Position numbers and translations under genes: made by a program
Part shown: in pieces, positions 16,643-25,812 of the stretch
Layout of the letters: each line of letters opens with the position of its first letter
Numbering within the stretch: the first letter of the stretch is position 1
Origin: Paeniglutamicibacter gangotriensis Lz1y
GTDB taxonomy: Bacteria > Actinomycetota > Actinomycetes > Actinomycetales > Micrococcaceae
NCBI RefSeq assembly: GCF_000348945.1
Contig: NZ_AOCK01000006.1
Span: 1-64,000 of the forward strand
DNA: 64,000 nt
Reading direction: 5' to 3'
The notes under the pieces: model-generated
Seen by the model: only the letters and a program-made list of their open reading frames with translations
Told to the model about the DNA's origin: nothing
Database searches by the model: none

Positions 16643-17764
16643 TTATTTGGCATTCTTAGTTTCGTCACCATGGTCGGGATCAGTGGCTTCGGCCTCTAGC
16701 CGTAGTTCCCGGCCGTCCCGGACGTCCTTGTCCTCCTGCTTCTGCAGCTTGTCGCTGGCCTTGGTGTCGCGCGGGGGAAGCTGAAGGCTTTCCTCCGCCT
16801 CGATGCCGGCCTCCAATTCGCGGCCGCGTTCCGCCTCGCTGTCAAAGACGGCGCCGAAGAGCAGCGACAGGTTGGCAATCCAGATCCACAGCAACATCAC
16901 GATGACCCCGCCGATGGCGCCATAGGTCTTGTTGTAGTTGCCGAAATTCGAGACGTAGAAGAAGAAGCCAAGGGTGGCGATCGCCAGCACGACCAGGGCA
17001 ATGACGGACCCCGGGCTCAGCCAACGAAATTTGGGTTGCTTGACGTTCGGCGTGCCGTAGTACAACGCGGCGATCAGTGCGATCGCGAAAATCAGCAGGA
17101 CCGGCCATTTGGCAATGTTCCAAACCAGGACCGCGGTTTCGCCCAGACCAACAACATCACCGAGGGTTCGGGCCAACGGCCCCGAAACGACCATCAGGAT
17201 GGCCATGACGACGGCAATCAGAAGCAGGACCAGGGTCAGCAGCAGCATCAGCGGCTTCAACTTGTAGAAGGGGCGACCCTCGCGTACATCGTAGATCTGG
17301 TTGACCGCGCGGCCGAAGGCACCGACGTAGCCCGACGCACTCCAAAGGGCACCCAGGAGACCGGCGACAAGCGCGAATCCCGCTGACGGCGCACTGGCAA
17401 GTTGCTCGATGGGCTGACGCAATGTGTCCGCCACCTCGGGACTCGCGATGCCCTCGACGACCTGCACCATGGTTTGGGTCGTGGACTGGGCCTGCCCCAC
17501 CACGCCAAGGAGCGACACCAGCGCCAAGAGGGCCGGAAACAGTGAAAGCATGGCGAAATAGGTCAGTGCGGCGGCCAAATCGGTGCACTTCTCGCGGGAA
17601 AATTCCTTGATGGAGCGTTTGAAGATGTACTTCCATGAGCTGCCATCCAAATGGGTGGGCCAGTCGGCTTTACGCTCGTCGTCGGGAGCCGGTGCATGTC
17701 TCGCCTTTGCGGCCGTCCCTGCGGCAGTTCCGTTTTTGCGGCTGGATTCGTTTCGACTCGACAT
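16643..17764 (-). CDS. YihY/BrkB-family inner membrane protein
   Basis: The 373-residue protein matches the YihY/UPF0761 family: a polar N-terminus, then FSREKCTDLAAALTYFAMLS opening the membrane domain, LLGALWSASGYVGAFGRAVN with IYDVREGRPFYKLK in the middle, and YGAIGGVIVMLLWIWIANLS near the end of the six-helix core. A charged C-terminal tail of about 60 residues follows. The ATG at 17764 has GAGG six bases upstream; longer frames to 17977 lack support. Family members have been linked to virulence or envelope integrity, but the biochemical role is unsettled. Confidence 0.87.
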   Translation of the reverse strand: MSSRNESSRKNGTAAGTAAKARHAPAPDDERKADWPTHLDGSSWKYIFKRSIKEFSREKCTDLAAALTYFAMLSLFPALLALVSLLGVVGQAQSTTQTMVQVVEGIASPEVADTLRQPIEQLASAPSAGFALVAGLLGALWSASGYVGAFGRAVNQIYDVREGRPFYKLKPLMLLLTLVLLLIAVVMAILMVVSGPLARTLGDVVGLGETAVLVWNIAKWPVLLIFAIALIAALYYGTPNVKQPKFRWLSPGSVIALVVLAIATLGFFFYVSNFGNYNKTYGAIGGVIVMLLWIWIANLSLLFGAVFDSEAERGRELEAGIEAEESLQLPPRDTKASDKLQKQEDKDVRDGRELRLEAEATDPDHGDETKNAK

Positions 17765-17985
17765 ACCAACACCTCGACTATCGGTTGCTCCATGAATGTT
17801 TTCCCGCTCGCCAAAAGTCAAACATGGCTCCGAACGAGGAGCAAGGACTTTGCCGCCTGGTCCCGGCAGTCGATGCACCGCACGTGATTGTGGCGCCCGG
17901 ACGCTGATTTCTTGCGGCTCGGGCCAAATCCGGGGTTTGTTGCGAGTCATGGCGTGCGCACTGCTTTCAGCTGGCACGTGCCCGA

Positions 17986-18294
17986 TTAGAAGCCCCTCCA
18001 GTGTTCAACCTGAGGGCCACTGAACTGCGACGCGGGGCGCCGACTGGTGCGGATCCCATAGAACTGCTCGCACTTGCCGCACCAGCATTCGACGTCCCAT
18101 GCCTGTGTCAGCGAATCGGTCCCGACCACGGGGCGCACCTGTTCGAAAACCAGGTATTCCGCGGTACAGCATTGTTCGCAGCTCACCTCCGGCACGATCC
18201 CCGACGAAGACAGGGATGGTAGCGCAGGTGCTGCCGCGACGGGGGTTCTCGTCTGTGAAAATTTGATCCTTGGAGGTGTTCCTTGGGGTTTCAT
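17986..18294 (-). CDS. Small cysteine-rich (zinc-ribbon-like) protein
   Basis: The 102-residue protein has a Pro/Ser-rich N-terminus and a compact C-terminal part with VSCEQCCTAEYLVFEQVRP and AWDVECWCGKCEQFYG: cysteine pairs CxxCC and CxCxxC that look like a zinc ribbon. GAGGA lies eight bases before the ATG at 18294. The overlapping alternative frame lacks this pattern. No function is assigned; the aromatic and cysteine spacing suggest a genuine conserved protein. Confidence 0.6.
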   Translation of the reverse strand: MKPQGTPPRIKFSQTRTPVAAAPALPSLSSSGIVPEVSCEQCCTAEYLVFEQVRPVVGTDSLTQAWDVECWCGKCEQFYGIRTSRRPASQFSGPQVEHWRGF

Positions 18295-18563
18295 GAGCCC
18301 ATTCCTCAGTATGCATCCTATGGGTTTCCCGGGTCTGGAGAAACGAGGGCCCGGATCAATGGTCAGGGCCGTTCACTACCTTGATTATGGACAGGTGAGT
18401 TTGCCTCGCACAAGCTTTTTGACATCAGGGGTCGCGCTTCGGTCCCGCTTCGGCCCCGCTGCGGCATCGGTGGGGCGGACCATGGACCCGGGAAACCGAA
18501 CCGGCCAACGTGAAGAATGCCTCGTGGCCGCCAGCAGCGATCCATCACGTTAGGGAGCACAAT

Positions 18564-19166
18564 ATGGCAAGCAAGCAAACGTCGAACATTACGTTCACGG
18601 TGCCCGGGTGCTCGCCGTTCGATGGCCAAGAAGTTGCACTGATCCTGCAGTGTTGGCTCTATGCCCTGAACGACCTGCAACTCACCTTGAAGCATGCCCA
18701 CTGGAACGTGGTGAATCGTGATTTCATTGGCGTCCATGAGATGCTCGATCCCCAGATCGAACTCGTACGGGCGATGATCGACGAGACGGCAGAACGAATA
18801 GCCACGATCGGCCTTTCGCCCAACGGACTGCCCGGGGCACTGGTGAAGGAACGGGAATGGGACGACTACTCCATTGAGCGGGCGGGCACCGCGCAGCACC
18901 TCGCCGCCCTGGGCCTCGTCTACGACGGGGTTGTCTCCAGTCACCGCGAGGCCATCACCGCGACGGAAAGGCTGGGCTCGGTCACCTAGGACATGCTGAT
19001 CGGACAGTGCGCCACATTGGAGCTATTCCAGGGGTTCATGCGAGCGCATCTGGAAGACGGTCAAGGCACCTTGGACCACGCCAACGCCCACACCGAGACT
19101 GAAGCGGCCAAGAAGACCAACTGGTGCCGCAGCGCGTTGGGGTGCCAGTCGGTGTGCTTGGCATGA
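18564..19166 (+). pseudogene. dps: Dps-family ferritin-like protein, amber-interrupted
   Basis: The gene encodes a Dps/MrgA-type DNA-protecting ferritin: LYALNDLQLTLKHAHWNVV with the ferroxidase His, then HEMLDPQIELVRAMIDETAER with the Asp/Glu pair. At 18987-18989 the frame is stopped by TAG after RLGSVT. The same frame then continues as DMLIGQCATLELFQGFMRAHLE to a TGA at 19164-19166, where family members read VTQDLLIGQ, so a Gln codon CAG probably became TAG. Termination at residue 141 removes the last helix and tail. AGGGAG is well placed before ATG 18564. Confidence 0.85.
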
Positions 19167-19307
19167 CCGGTGCATAACCGGCACGCCAACACCGTTTGAA
19201 CGCAGCTTCAGCCTTCCACGCCTCCGACCTGCGATCCGCGGGGACTCCCGGGGACACGGGCTTTCCCCCCTGTCATGGCTGGGGGGATCCAGTGGCGTGC
19301 GGTGGCA

Positions 19308-20300
19308 TCATGTGCTTTCCTGTGAAGCGCCATCCAACAAAAGCGCGAGGACCGCACTATCGGGCTGGCGCTGCCCATCGGCAACCACGCCCCGCTCGAA
19401 AAGCTCGATCACCCTCGGGTTCACGTATGAGGCGCGGGCGATGGCGGGGGTGTTGTGGAGCCACTGGGCGGCTTCGCCGACGGCTGCCGTCACCGCTTCC
19501 GGCGACGTGGCGCCGGCTCGTAGGGAACGACCGAGCGAGAGTGCGGCCACCACGGTGCCCTGCCAAGTCCGAAAGTCCTTGGCCGTGAATCCCTGGCCGG
19601 CCACTGTGCCCAGGTAGGCGTTGACTTCGCTGTCGGTGACAGCATGCCACTGTTTGCGTCGCCCCGAGACGATCGCGTGGCAGATCGCCGGAGCGGAGCG
19701 CGGGGTGCGCGGCAACGCCGCGAAATAATCGGCCAACAGCCCGTCGATGAACTCCACGTCCCAGTGGCCGTCGGACTTGCCGCGAAACTGCAGATGGATC
19801 CGATCGGCTTCGAGCTCCAAGTGTCGCTTGCGCAGTGTGGTGGCACCGAAGGACCCGTTTTCCTGGGCGTAGGCCGCACCGCCGACACGCAACCCGGCCC
19901 TGTCCATCAGGCGCACCGCTGCCGCGAGCGCCCGAGTCCGGCCGTCGGCTTCCTGTTTGAGATCCCGTGTGATAATCCGGCGGACGGTGGGCAGGCGTTG
20001 GGCGAAGGCCAGGGAACGGATGAATTTTTCGTGCTCGCGGACCTCGCGCCACCGGGGGTGGTAGATGTATTGCAAGCGTCCGGCCGCATCGATCCCGGTG
20101 GCCTGGATGTGGGCATTGGGCGAGGAGGCAATCCACACCTGGTCCCAGGCCGGGGGGATGGCTAGCGAATTGATGCGGGCCAACAGCGGCTCGGAGACGA
20201 TCTTCCGGCCATTGGCCGAGACATAGCTGAAACCTCGACCGGCAACCCGACGGCGAATGCCTCTGGTCCCGGCCTGAACCCGTTGCAGCCCATCGTCCAT
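19308..20300 (-). CDS. DNA topoisomerase IB
   Basis: The 330-residue protein is a bacterial poxvirus-type topoisomerase IB, which relaxes supercoils through a 3'-phosphotyrosine link. The N-terminal domain has IPPAWDQVWI and GRLQYIYHPRWREVRE. The catalytic domain has RLMDRAGLRVGG (Arg), LRKRHLELE (Lys), DFRTWQGT (Arg) and the nucleophile region NTPAIARASYVNPRV with Tyr. The ATG directly abuts the stop codon of ku, suggesting translational coupling. The pairing with Ku suggests a DNA-repair or stress role. Confidence 0.9.
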   Translation of the reverse strand: MDDGLQRVQAGTRGIRRRVAGRGFSYVSANGRKIVSEPLLARINSLAIPPAWDQVWIASSPNAHIQATGIDAAGRLQYIYHPRWREVREHEKFIRSLAFAQRLPTVRRIITRDLKQEADGRTRALAAAVRLMDRAGLRVGGAAYAQENGSFGATTLRKRHLELEADRIHLQFRGKSDGHWDVEFIDGLLADYFAALPRTPRSAPAICHAIVSGRRKQWHAVTDSEVNAYLGTVAGQGFTAKDFRTWQGTVVAALSLGRSLRAGATSPEAVTAAVGEAAQWLHNTPAIARASYVNPRVIELFERGVVADGQRQPDSAVLALLLDGASQEST

Positions 20301-21236
20301 CTAAGCTTCCTTTCGGGTCTTGGCACCGGCTGCCTTGGTTGCCGCTTTCTTCTTGGTCGTCGTGGTCTTCTTGGTCGCGCGCTTCTTTTTGGCCGGGGCC
20401 TTTTTCCCGGCAGCGGGCTTGGCGGCGGCCGGTTTCTTCGTGCCCTTGGCGGCAATGCTGCGCTTGAGCGCCTCCATCAAATCGATCACGTCCCCGGAGT
20501 CCGCCGCATCGGTGTCCGCGTTCCCGTCCTTGCCGAAGGTGTCATCGGTGTCCAAGGCATCGCCTTGTTTGAGCTTTTCCTTGATCAGGGTGCGCAGCTG
20601 CACCTGGTATTCGTCCTCGAATTCCTCGGGGGTGAAATCGGTGGTGAATTGCTTAACCAGGGCCGCTGACATCTTCAACTCCTGCGGGCTGATCTTGCTG
20701 GTGGTCCGCGCTGCGGCAAAGTCGGCCTCCCGCACCTCGTCGGCCCACAGCATCCCCTGCAGGACCATCACGTCTCCGCGCACCCGCAGGATCCCCAACC
20801 GGGTCTTTTGCCGCAAGGCGAATTTCACCACCGCGGTCAATTCCGTTTCCTCGAGGGTCCGGCGCAGCAGGGCGTAGGCCTTGGGCGACTTCGAATCCGG
20901 GGCGAGGTAGTAGCTGCGCTCCAGCATGATCGGATCGATCTGGTTGTTGGGGACAAACTGGACGACGTCGATTTCACGGCTCTTCTCCGCCGGGAGCGCT
21001 TCCATTTCTTCGTCGCTGAGCACGACGGTGCGTTCCCCGTCGTCGAAGGCCTTGTCGATGCGTTCGTAGGGGATCTTCTTCCCGCATTTCTCGCACTTGC
21101 GCTGGTAACGGATCCGCCCGCCGTCCGCGTCGTGCACCTGATGCAGGTCCACATCGTGGTCCTCGGTGGCTCCGTAGGCCTTGACCGGGACATTGACCAG
21201 CCCGAACGCGATGGATCCGCTCCATATTGCTCTCAT
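20301..21236 (-). CDS. ku: Ku-like non-homologous end-joining protein
   Basis: A 311-residue bacterial Ku homologue: MRAIWSGSIAFGLVNVPVK is the diagnostic N-terminus, CEKCGKKIPYERI carries a zinc-like CxxC, then MLWADEVRE and LIKEKLKQG. A long Lys/Ala-rich tail (about the last 60 residues) probably contacts DNA, as in other actinobacterial Ku proteins. Ku dimers bind DNA ends and recruit LigD; no ligD is in this window. The start at 21236 is fixed by the conserved N-terminus. It ends at TAG directly before topoisomerase IB. Confidence 0.93.
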   Translation of the reverse strand: MRAIWSGSIAFGLVNVPVKAYGATEDHDVDLHQVHDADGGRIRYQRKCEKCGKKIPYERIDKAFDDGERTVVLSDEEMEALPAEKSREIDVVQFVPNNQIDPIMLERSYYLAPDSKSPKAYALLRRTLEETELTAVVKFALRQKTRLGILRVRGDVMVLQGMLWADEVREADFAAARTTSKISPQELKMSAALVKQFTTDFTPEEFEDEYQVQLRTLIKEKLKQGDALDTDDTFGKDGNADTDAADSGDVIDLMEALKRSIAAKGTKKPAAAKPAAGKKAPAKKKRATKKTTTTKKKAATKAAGAKTRKEA

Positions 21237-21319
21237 GGACCCAGTCAAGCACTCCGGACCCGGTGTTGGCCAGAAAATGCACGCCGGGCCGGGCACCGAT
21301 TTGCTTGACGTCGCACGCG

Positions 21320-22882
21320 TCAATCGGCCGGCTTCAGGTCATCGGTGGCCGGGCCCTCGATGACGGTGCCGGCTGGTGTGAAACGCGATCCGTGCAGCGG
21401 ACAGTCCCAGGACGCCTCCTCGTCGTTCCAGGTGAGGATGCCACCAAGGTGCGTGCATATCGCCGACACCCGGCAGGTGCGCCCGTCGAGGGTGGATACC
21501 GCCACCGGATGCAGGCCCTCGCGCACCACCTTGCCGCGGTTTTCGGCCGAGGTGCCGCCGATGCCACTGTCGGGCGTGGGGGGCTTTTCCTTGGCGGACC
21601 GGGCTTCGTCCTCCGGCTCGCCGTGCTGTTTTTCACTGGTGGTGAGTGCGTGCGCCCAGCCGTAGAGCAGGTCCTTGGCCACCGTGGCGTTGAGTTTTCC
21701 TGCTTCAGCCAGCGCGGTGGGCCCGGAGACACGGTGTCCGAGCACCTCGGCCCACGGCAACTGCCCTCCCAGGATCGTGGCGGAGAGCCGCAGCGCGGAT
21801 GCCACGGCGTTGGTCATGCCCCATTTGTTGTATCCGGTGGCCACCAAGATCTTGCCGCCGGAGCGCGGCATCTTTCCGACAAACGGCACCGAGTTGATCG
21901 AACGGTAGTCCTGGGCCGACCAGGCATGGGTACGCTCACCGAGCGTGAAGTGCTCTCGGGCCCAGCGCTCGAGGTCGCGGGCGGCTTCCCTCGGCACCCC
22001 GGAACCCACCGGGTGGCTGTTGCCGCCCACTAGCAGCACCTCGCGTCCGCGGTGGATGGCGGTGCGCAGGGAACGGGAAGGGGAATCGACGGACAGGTAC
22101 ATGCCGTGCGGAAAGGGCTCCGCGCCGGGGGAAGAAGCATAGGCAGCGGCGTAGGACCGTGACGGTTCCAGCTTCGCAAAGTAGCCGCCGCGGTCCAGTA
22201 CCGGCGTGCCGGTGGCCAGGATGAGGTGATCGGCGCCGAGTTGTCCCCGCGAGGTAGTGATCTGCAGTGGGGACGAGTTAGTTGAGTCCTTCAGGCGGGT
22301 GTCCTCGAAGATCCGCCCACCCCTGCTGCGCAGATCCGCGCACAGCTGCGTGATCACGGCGACGGGATCAAGCTGGATCTGGTCGGGCAGGGTGATGGCA
22401 CCGGCGACGCTGAAGGGCAGCCCGGTCTGCGGCCCCTCGAGCACGCGCACCTGCAGGCCTGCCTCGTGGCTGATGGAGGCTTCCTGTTCGAGCGAATCCA
22501 TATGCTTGGCCTCAACTGCGTAAGTGAAAGCATCGCGGGTCTGGTGGGGGACCGAGTGCTCGTCCAGGTATTGGCGCAGCCATGCCTGGCCTTCGCTGTT
22601 GCCCTCGACGTAGGCGTGCACGACCTCGGCGGAAAAATTCTTGTGGATCTGTTGCAAGGTGGTGCCTTGCAGGAGGCTGAGCTTGGCGGTGGAGTGCCCG
22701 CTGGTCCCGGCTCCCACGAACCGGGAATCGATGACTGCAACGCGCTGCCCTGCCCGGCTGAGCAGCAACGCGGTGACCAGTCCGGTGAGACCTGCGCCTG
22801 CCACGACGGTGTCGTAATGTCCGCCGGGTTCGAACGGATCTGTCGGTATTGCCGGTTTGGGATCAAGCCAGATTGATTCCAC
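21320..22882 (-). CDS. FAD-dependent oxidoreductase with C-terminal Rieske domain
   Basis: The 520-residue protein joins an N-terminal DAO-type FAD domain (DTVVAGAGLTGLVTALLLSRAG near residues 24-45) to a C-terminal Rieske domain with CTHLGG (Cys476, His478) and CPLHG (Cys494, His497) for a [2Fe-2S] cluster. This fusion is a known family in bacteria, with unknown substrate; it probably oxidises an amine or reduced compound and passes electrons on. It is the first gene of a minus-strand run with ku and topoisomerase IB, with 83 bases between it and ku. Confidence 0.87.
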   Translation of the reverse strand: MESIWLDPKPAIPTDPFEPGGHYDTVVAGAGLTGLVTALLLSRAGQRVAVIDSRFVGAGTSGHSTAKLSLLQGTTLQQIHKNFSAEVVHAYVEGNSEGQAWLRQYLDEHSVPHQTRDAFTYAVEAKHMDSLEQEASISHEAGLQVRVLEGPQTGLPFSVAGAITLPDQIQLDPVAVITQLCADLRSRGGRIFEDTRLKDSTNSSPLQITTSRGQLGADHLILATGTPVLDRGGYFAKLEPSRSYAAAYASSPGAEPFPHGMYLSVDSPSRSLRTAIHRGREVLLVGGNSHPVGSGVPREAARDLERWAREHFTLGERTHAWSAQDYRSINSVPFVGKMPRSGGKILVATGYNKWGMTNAVASALRLSATILGGQLPWAEVLGHRVSGPTALAEAGKLNATVAKDLLYGWAHALTTSEKQHGEPEDEARSAKEKPPTPDSGIGGTSAENRGKVVREGLHPVAVSTLDGRTCRVSAICTHLGGILTWNDEEASWDCPLHGSRFTPAGTVIEGPATDDLKPAD

Positions 22883-22902
22883 GGTTTTCTCCTCGGGTGT
22901 CT

Positions 22903-23331
22903 CTAGTGCGGTTCGACGTCATCGGCGGGCCTGGAACCGGCATCGAGGGCCGGATCCCCGGTCCGCTGTTCGGTCGGTTTCTTGTACTGGTTTGTTCCGG
23001 TGCGGGAACCGGATCCGAGCCGGGTCAGCAGGTACAGGATGATGCCGATGGCCAACAGGATCCCGCCGCGCAACCAGATTTCGGGTCCCTGCTGCGTCAG
23101 CAGCAACACGCAGGAAGCCAGCGCGGCGACGGGAAGGAACGTGGGAGCCCGGAAATGCTCCTGTTCAACATGGTCCTTGCGCAGGACCAGGACCGCGAGA
23201 TTGGTGCTGATGAAGACGAAAAGTAACAGCAGGACAACTGTCTGGGCCAAGGTGGCCAGGCCTCCGGTGAGCGTCAGGCCCATGGCCACGACGGTGGTGG
23301 CGATGATGGCCACCCACGGCGTGCGGCGTCA
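22903..23331 (-). pseudogene. Amino-acid permease relic (C-terminal part)
   Basis: The frame gives only the last three or four membrane segments of an APC-superfamily permease: TPWVAIIATTVVAMGLTLTG, LAQTVVLLLLFVFISTNLAVLVLRK, the family-like HFRAPTFLPVAALAS and a final hydrophobic segment. The first eight or so helices are missing. The frame is joined at about 23330 to the cut-off end of a DUF6098-like gene, so a deletion removed the start of the permease. It has no start codon of its own that would make sense. Confidence 0.8.
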
Positions 23332-23562
23332 TTGCCTGACCAACCAGTCGTCCAGCGGGCGGGACCACCAAGCCTCGGGGCAGAGGGGATTGACCGAAAG
23401 CCCAGGGAGCTCAATGCCGCTTGCGGTATCCATGCTTCCACCGTCGCGGTCTTCTTCCCACCCCTCGGAATACCTGACATACAGGTCGGGGGATGCGCCG
23501 ACCAGGGCTTCGAGTTCCTCCAGGGCCTGCAGCGTCGGTACGTCCATGGGCTCGTGTCTCAC
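23329..23562 (-). pseudogene. DUF6098-like protein, 3' end deleted
   Basis: The 77 residues match the first half of DUF6098-type proteins: LYVRYSEGWEED, then SGIELPGLSVNPLCPEAWWS and RPLDDWLVRQ. Members usually continue for about 70 more residues. Here the frame hits TGA at 23329-23331, exactly where the permease relic begins, so the end was lost in the same deletion. The family is of unknown function. Confidence 0.75.
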
Positions 23563-23605
23563 CTCGAAACTGGATGGATCGCAGTGCGCCTACGGCCTAC
23601 CGGCA

Positions 23606-24349
23606 TTACAGCAGCGGCAGGCTGCGGGCGTGCGCAACGGCAACGGCGATGTTGCCTTGGTGGGTATCGCCGTGGCCCGGAAGGATGGTGTGTGCGCCGG
23701 TGTCAGCCAGCAGCGACAACGACCGAAACGCCTCGGCGGTGTCGGCCGTAGCCGCCGCTGCCACGATCCGCGGACCCGTCTTTGCCGTATAGGGATCCAG
23801 TGTCACCAGCGCATCTCCGGCAATGACGGTTTTGCGTTCAGCGAAATGCAGGGCGCAGTGCCCCTTCGTGTGGCCCGGGACGTGGATGATCGTGGGCGAA
23901 CCGGGCAGCGAAGGCGCCGGCCCGGACGCCAGGGACAGAAATCCGGTGACGCCCTTGACGTTCATGGCACCGGCAAATGCCATCCGCGCCAGGATCGGGA
24001 TGGCCCGCGGGTACTTGAGGGGATAGACCCAGCGGGCCTTCTCATGCGCGTACCTGTAGGGATGTTCCGCGATGTGGGTGTCTTGCGGATGGATCCACAA
24101 CGGGGTCCCGAATTCGCGTTGCATCCGGGCTGCCATCCCCAAGTGGTCGAAATGGGCGTGGGTCAGCACCAGCGCCTCGGCCCGTTCGAGTCCCAGCCCC
24201 AAACCCTGGAGGGCCTTGGTGAGCATGTCCCACATGGACGGCAGGCCGGCATCCACCACCATGAACCGGTCGCTGTCTTGGACGATGTAGCAATTAACGT
24301 TGGCGTGGCGCACCAGATGGATGCCCTCGGCCACGTGGTAGCGGATCAT
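23606..24349 (-). CDS. MBL-fold metallohydrolase
   Basis: A 247-residue metallo-beta-lactamase-fold hydrolase with all zinc ligands: THAHFDHLG (HxHxDH) near residue 66, HVPGHTKGHCALH (His), IAGDAL (bridging Asp) and LPGHGD (His). The fold covers lactonases, glyoxalase II-like thioesterases and similar enzymes; the substrate cannot be told. GGAGG lies five bases before ATG 24349. A decayed second copy lies at 7463-8174, beside the CDGSH and iron-redox genes. Confidence 0.88.
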   Translation of the reverse strand: MIRYHVAEGIHLVRHANVNCYIVQDSDRFMVVDAGLPSMWDMLTKALQGLGLGLERAEALVLTHAHFDHLGMAARMQREFGTPLWIHPQDTHIAEHPYRYAHEKARWVYPLKYPRAIPILARMAFAGAMNVKGVTGFLSLASGPAPSLPGSPTIIHVPGHTKGHCALHFAERKTVIAGDALVTLDPYTAKTGPRIVAAAATADTAEAFRSLSLLADTGAHTILPGHGDTHQGNIAVAVAHARSLPLL

Positions 24350-24459
24350 GTCTGCCTCCGTTCTTGGTTGTTGCCCCGTGGTCTCGGGAACAGAACCACG
24401 ACCTGCCCGGGGGAGCACGGGTACCGCGGAGAAGTGTTGCTCCAGGCAAGCGGCGGCAG

Positions 24460-24924
24460 CTAGCGAAGTCTGGCGTCCGGGCCGCTGCGGTTTGGGCGGG
24501 TGAGCAGAAGCCCGAGCGCCACCATGCCGACACCCAAGACCAGGTGCAGCCAGTTATCGGCATTGTTGAGCGGGATGAAGTTCGCGGCGCTGTCATGGTC
24601 AATGAGCAGTCCATAGATCCACAGGGCCAAGTAGATGATGCCGCCTGCCACCAGGTAGATCCTTGCCAACCGGATGGCCCGGGCCATCGCCAGTCCGGCG
24701 ATGCCGAACAGCACGTGGACGGCGTTGTGCAGGTAGGAGACCTGGAAGATGCCCAGCAGCAGCGCGCCCGAATGGTGCCCCGCGCCGGAGAGCTGGTCGT
24801 AGTTGGTGGTGACGCCGGGGATGAAGCCCAAGATCCCCACGAGCAGGAAGATCGCACCGACGACCATCGCCGCCTTCTCGATGGAGGTCCTGCGTTCAGT
24901 TTGTCCCGTGTTGTGTACTGCCAT
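24460..24924 (-). CDS. DUF4383 membrane protein
   Basis: The 154-residue protein is a DUF4383-type four-helix membrane protein: AAMVVGAIFLLVGILGFIPG with VTTNYD, then a middle helix following SYLHNAVHVLFG, and a last one after NADNWLHLVLG. It is widespread in actinobacterial stress regions but has no known function. AAGGAG lies six bases before ATG 24924. It stands 110 bases upstream of the MBL hydrolase on the same strand. Confidence 0.85.
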   Translation of the reverse strand: MAVHNTGQTERRTSIEKAAMVVGAIFLLVGILGFIPGVTTNYDQLSGAGHHSGALLLGIFQVSYLHNAVHVLFGIAGLAMARAIRLARIYLVAGGIIYLALWIYGLLIDHDSAANFIPLNNADNWLHLVLGVGMVALGLLLTRPNRSGPDARLR

Positions 24925-25278
24925 GAGGTGCTCCTTGCCGATTCGATTCTTCGCGAAACAATGCCGCCGGGGACGTTGCGCCCTGCGGACGTTCGGGTGC
25001 CCCGTCCGGATAACCGGGACCTTGCTCCGTATTAACCTCCGAGGACGGTGCGCTCGGTGCCCACTGCCGGGAGATCCGACTGTAGCAATGCCGGCGCCAT
25101 GGCGGAAGGGATGTGCATGCCACGCCGCAGCGCGCGATGTCGCAGGCCGCGGGCAGGGAAATTTGCTGTGCAGAAGGTTGTCCGCCACGAGTCGTTGGGA
25201 TAGGTTACCGAACACGGAGCATTTGACGCGCGGCCGGCTCAAGGCCGGCTTCCCACCCCTACCGGAGGTACCTGGTTC

Positions 25279-25812
25279 ATGGACGCTCGGATCACGTTGA
25301 AGGTCGATGGCGCACCACGGACACTGACCGTTGACACCCGCACAACACTTTTGGATGCGCTGCGGGACGGACTGGACGTCACCTCGCCGAAAAAAGGCTG
25401 CGACCACGGCCAGTGCGGGTCCTGCACGGTGCTGCTCGAGGGCCGCCGCGTCACCTCTTGCCTGCTGCTCGCGGTGGCCGAGGACGGCTCGGAGATCACC
25501 ACCGCCCAGGGCCTGGGCGGTGATGATGAGTTGCATCCGGTGCAGCAGGCCTTCCTGAAGCATGACGGATTCCAATGCGGATTCTGCACCCCCGGCCAAG
25601 TGTGTTCGGCCGTGGGGATGTTTCAAGAAGCCGTTCAGGGGCACCCGAGCCACGTCACCGTCGGTTCCGGTGAGGGCGTGGAGCTGAGCGACGAGGAGAT
25701 CCGTGAGCGCATGAGCGGGAACCTCTGCAGGTGCGGTGCCTACGTGAACATCGTGGCGGCGATCCGGGAGGTGGCATCGAATACGGTGCCGGGAACCGGG
25801 GCGGAATCATGA
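25279..25812 (+). CDS. Aldehyde oxidoreductase, [2Fe-2S] subunit (PaoA/YagT-like)
   Basis: The 177-residue small subunit carries the two cluster motifs of the xanthine dehydrogenase family: the plant-type CDHGQCGSC with a later Cys in RRVTSCLL, and the helical-domain QCGFCTPGQ with NLCRCGAY. Electrons pass from the molybdenum centre through these clusters to FAD. It is the first gene of a three-subunit operon, and the next gene starts inside its stop codon (ATGA). It lacks the twin-arginine leader of some PaoA proteins. Confidence 0.88.
   Translation: MDARITLKVDGAPRTLTVDTRTTLLDALRDGLDVTSPKKGCDHGQCGSCTVLLEGRRVTSCLLLAVAEDGSEITTAQGLGGDDELHPVQQAFLKHDGFQCGFCTPGQVCSAVGMFQEAVQGHPSHVTVGSGEGVELSDEEIRERMSGNLCRCGAYVNIVAAIREVASNTVPGTGAES

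Noticed and set aside
20320-20877. Long antisense frame over ku
   Set aside because: It mirrors the Lys/Ala repeat of the Ku tail and has no family features; typical of GC-rich antisense.
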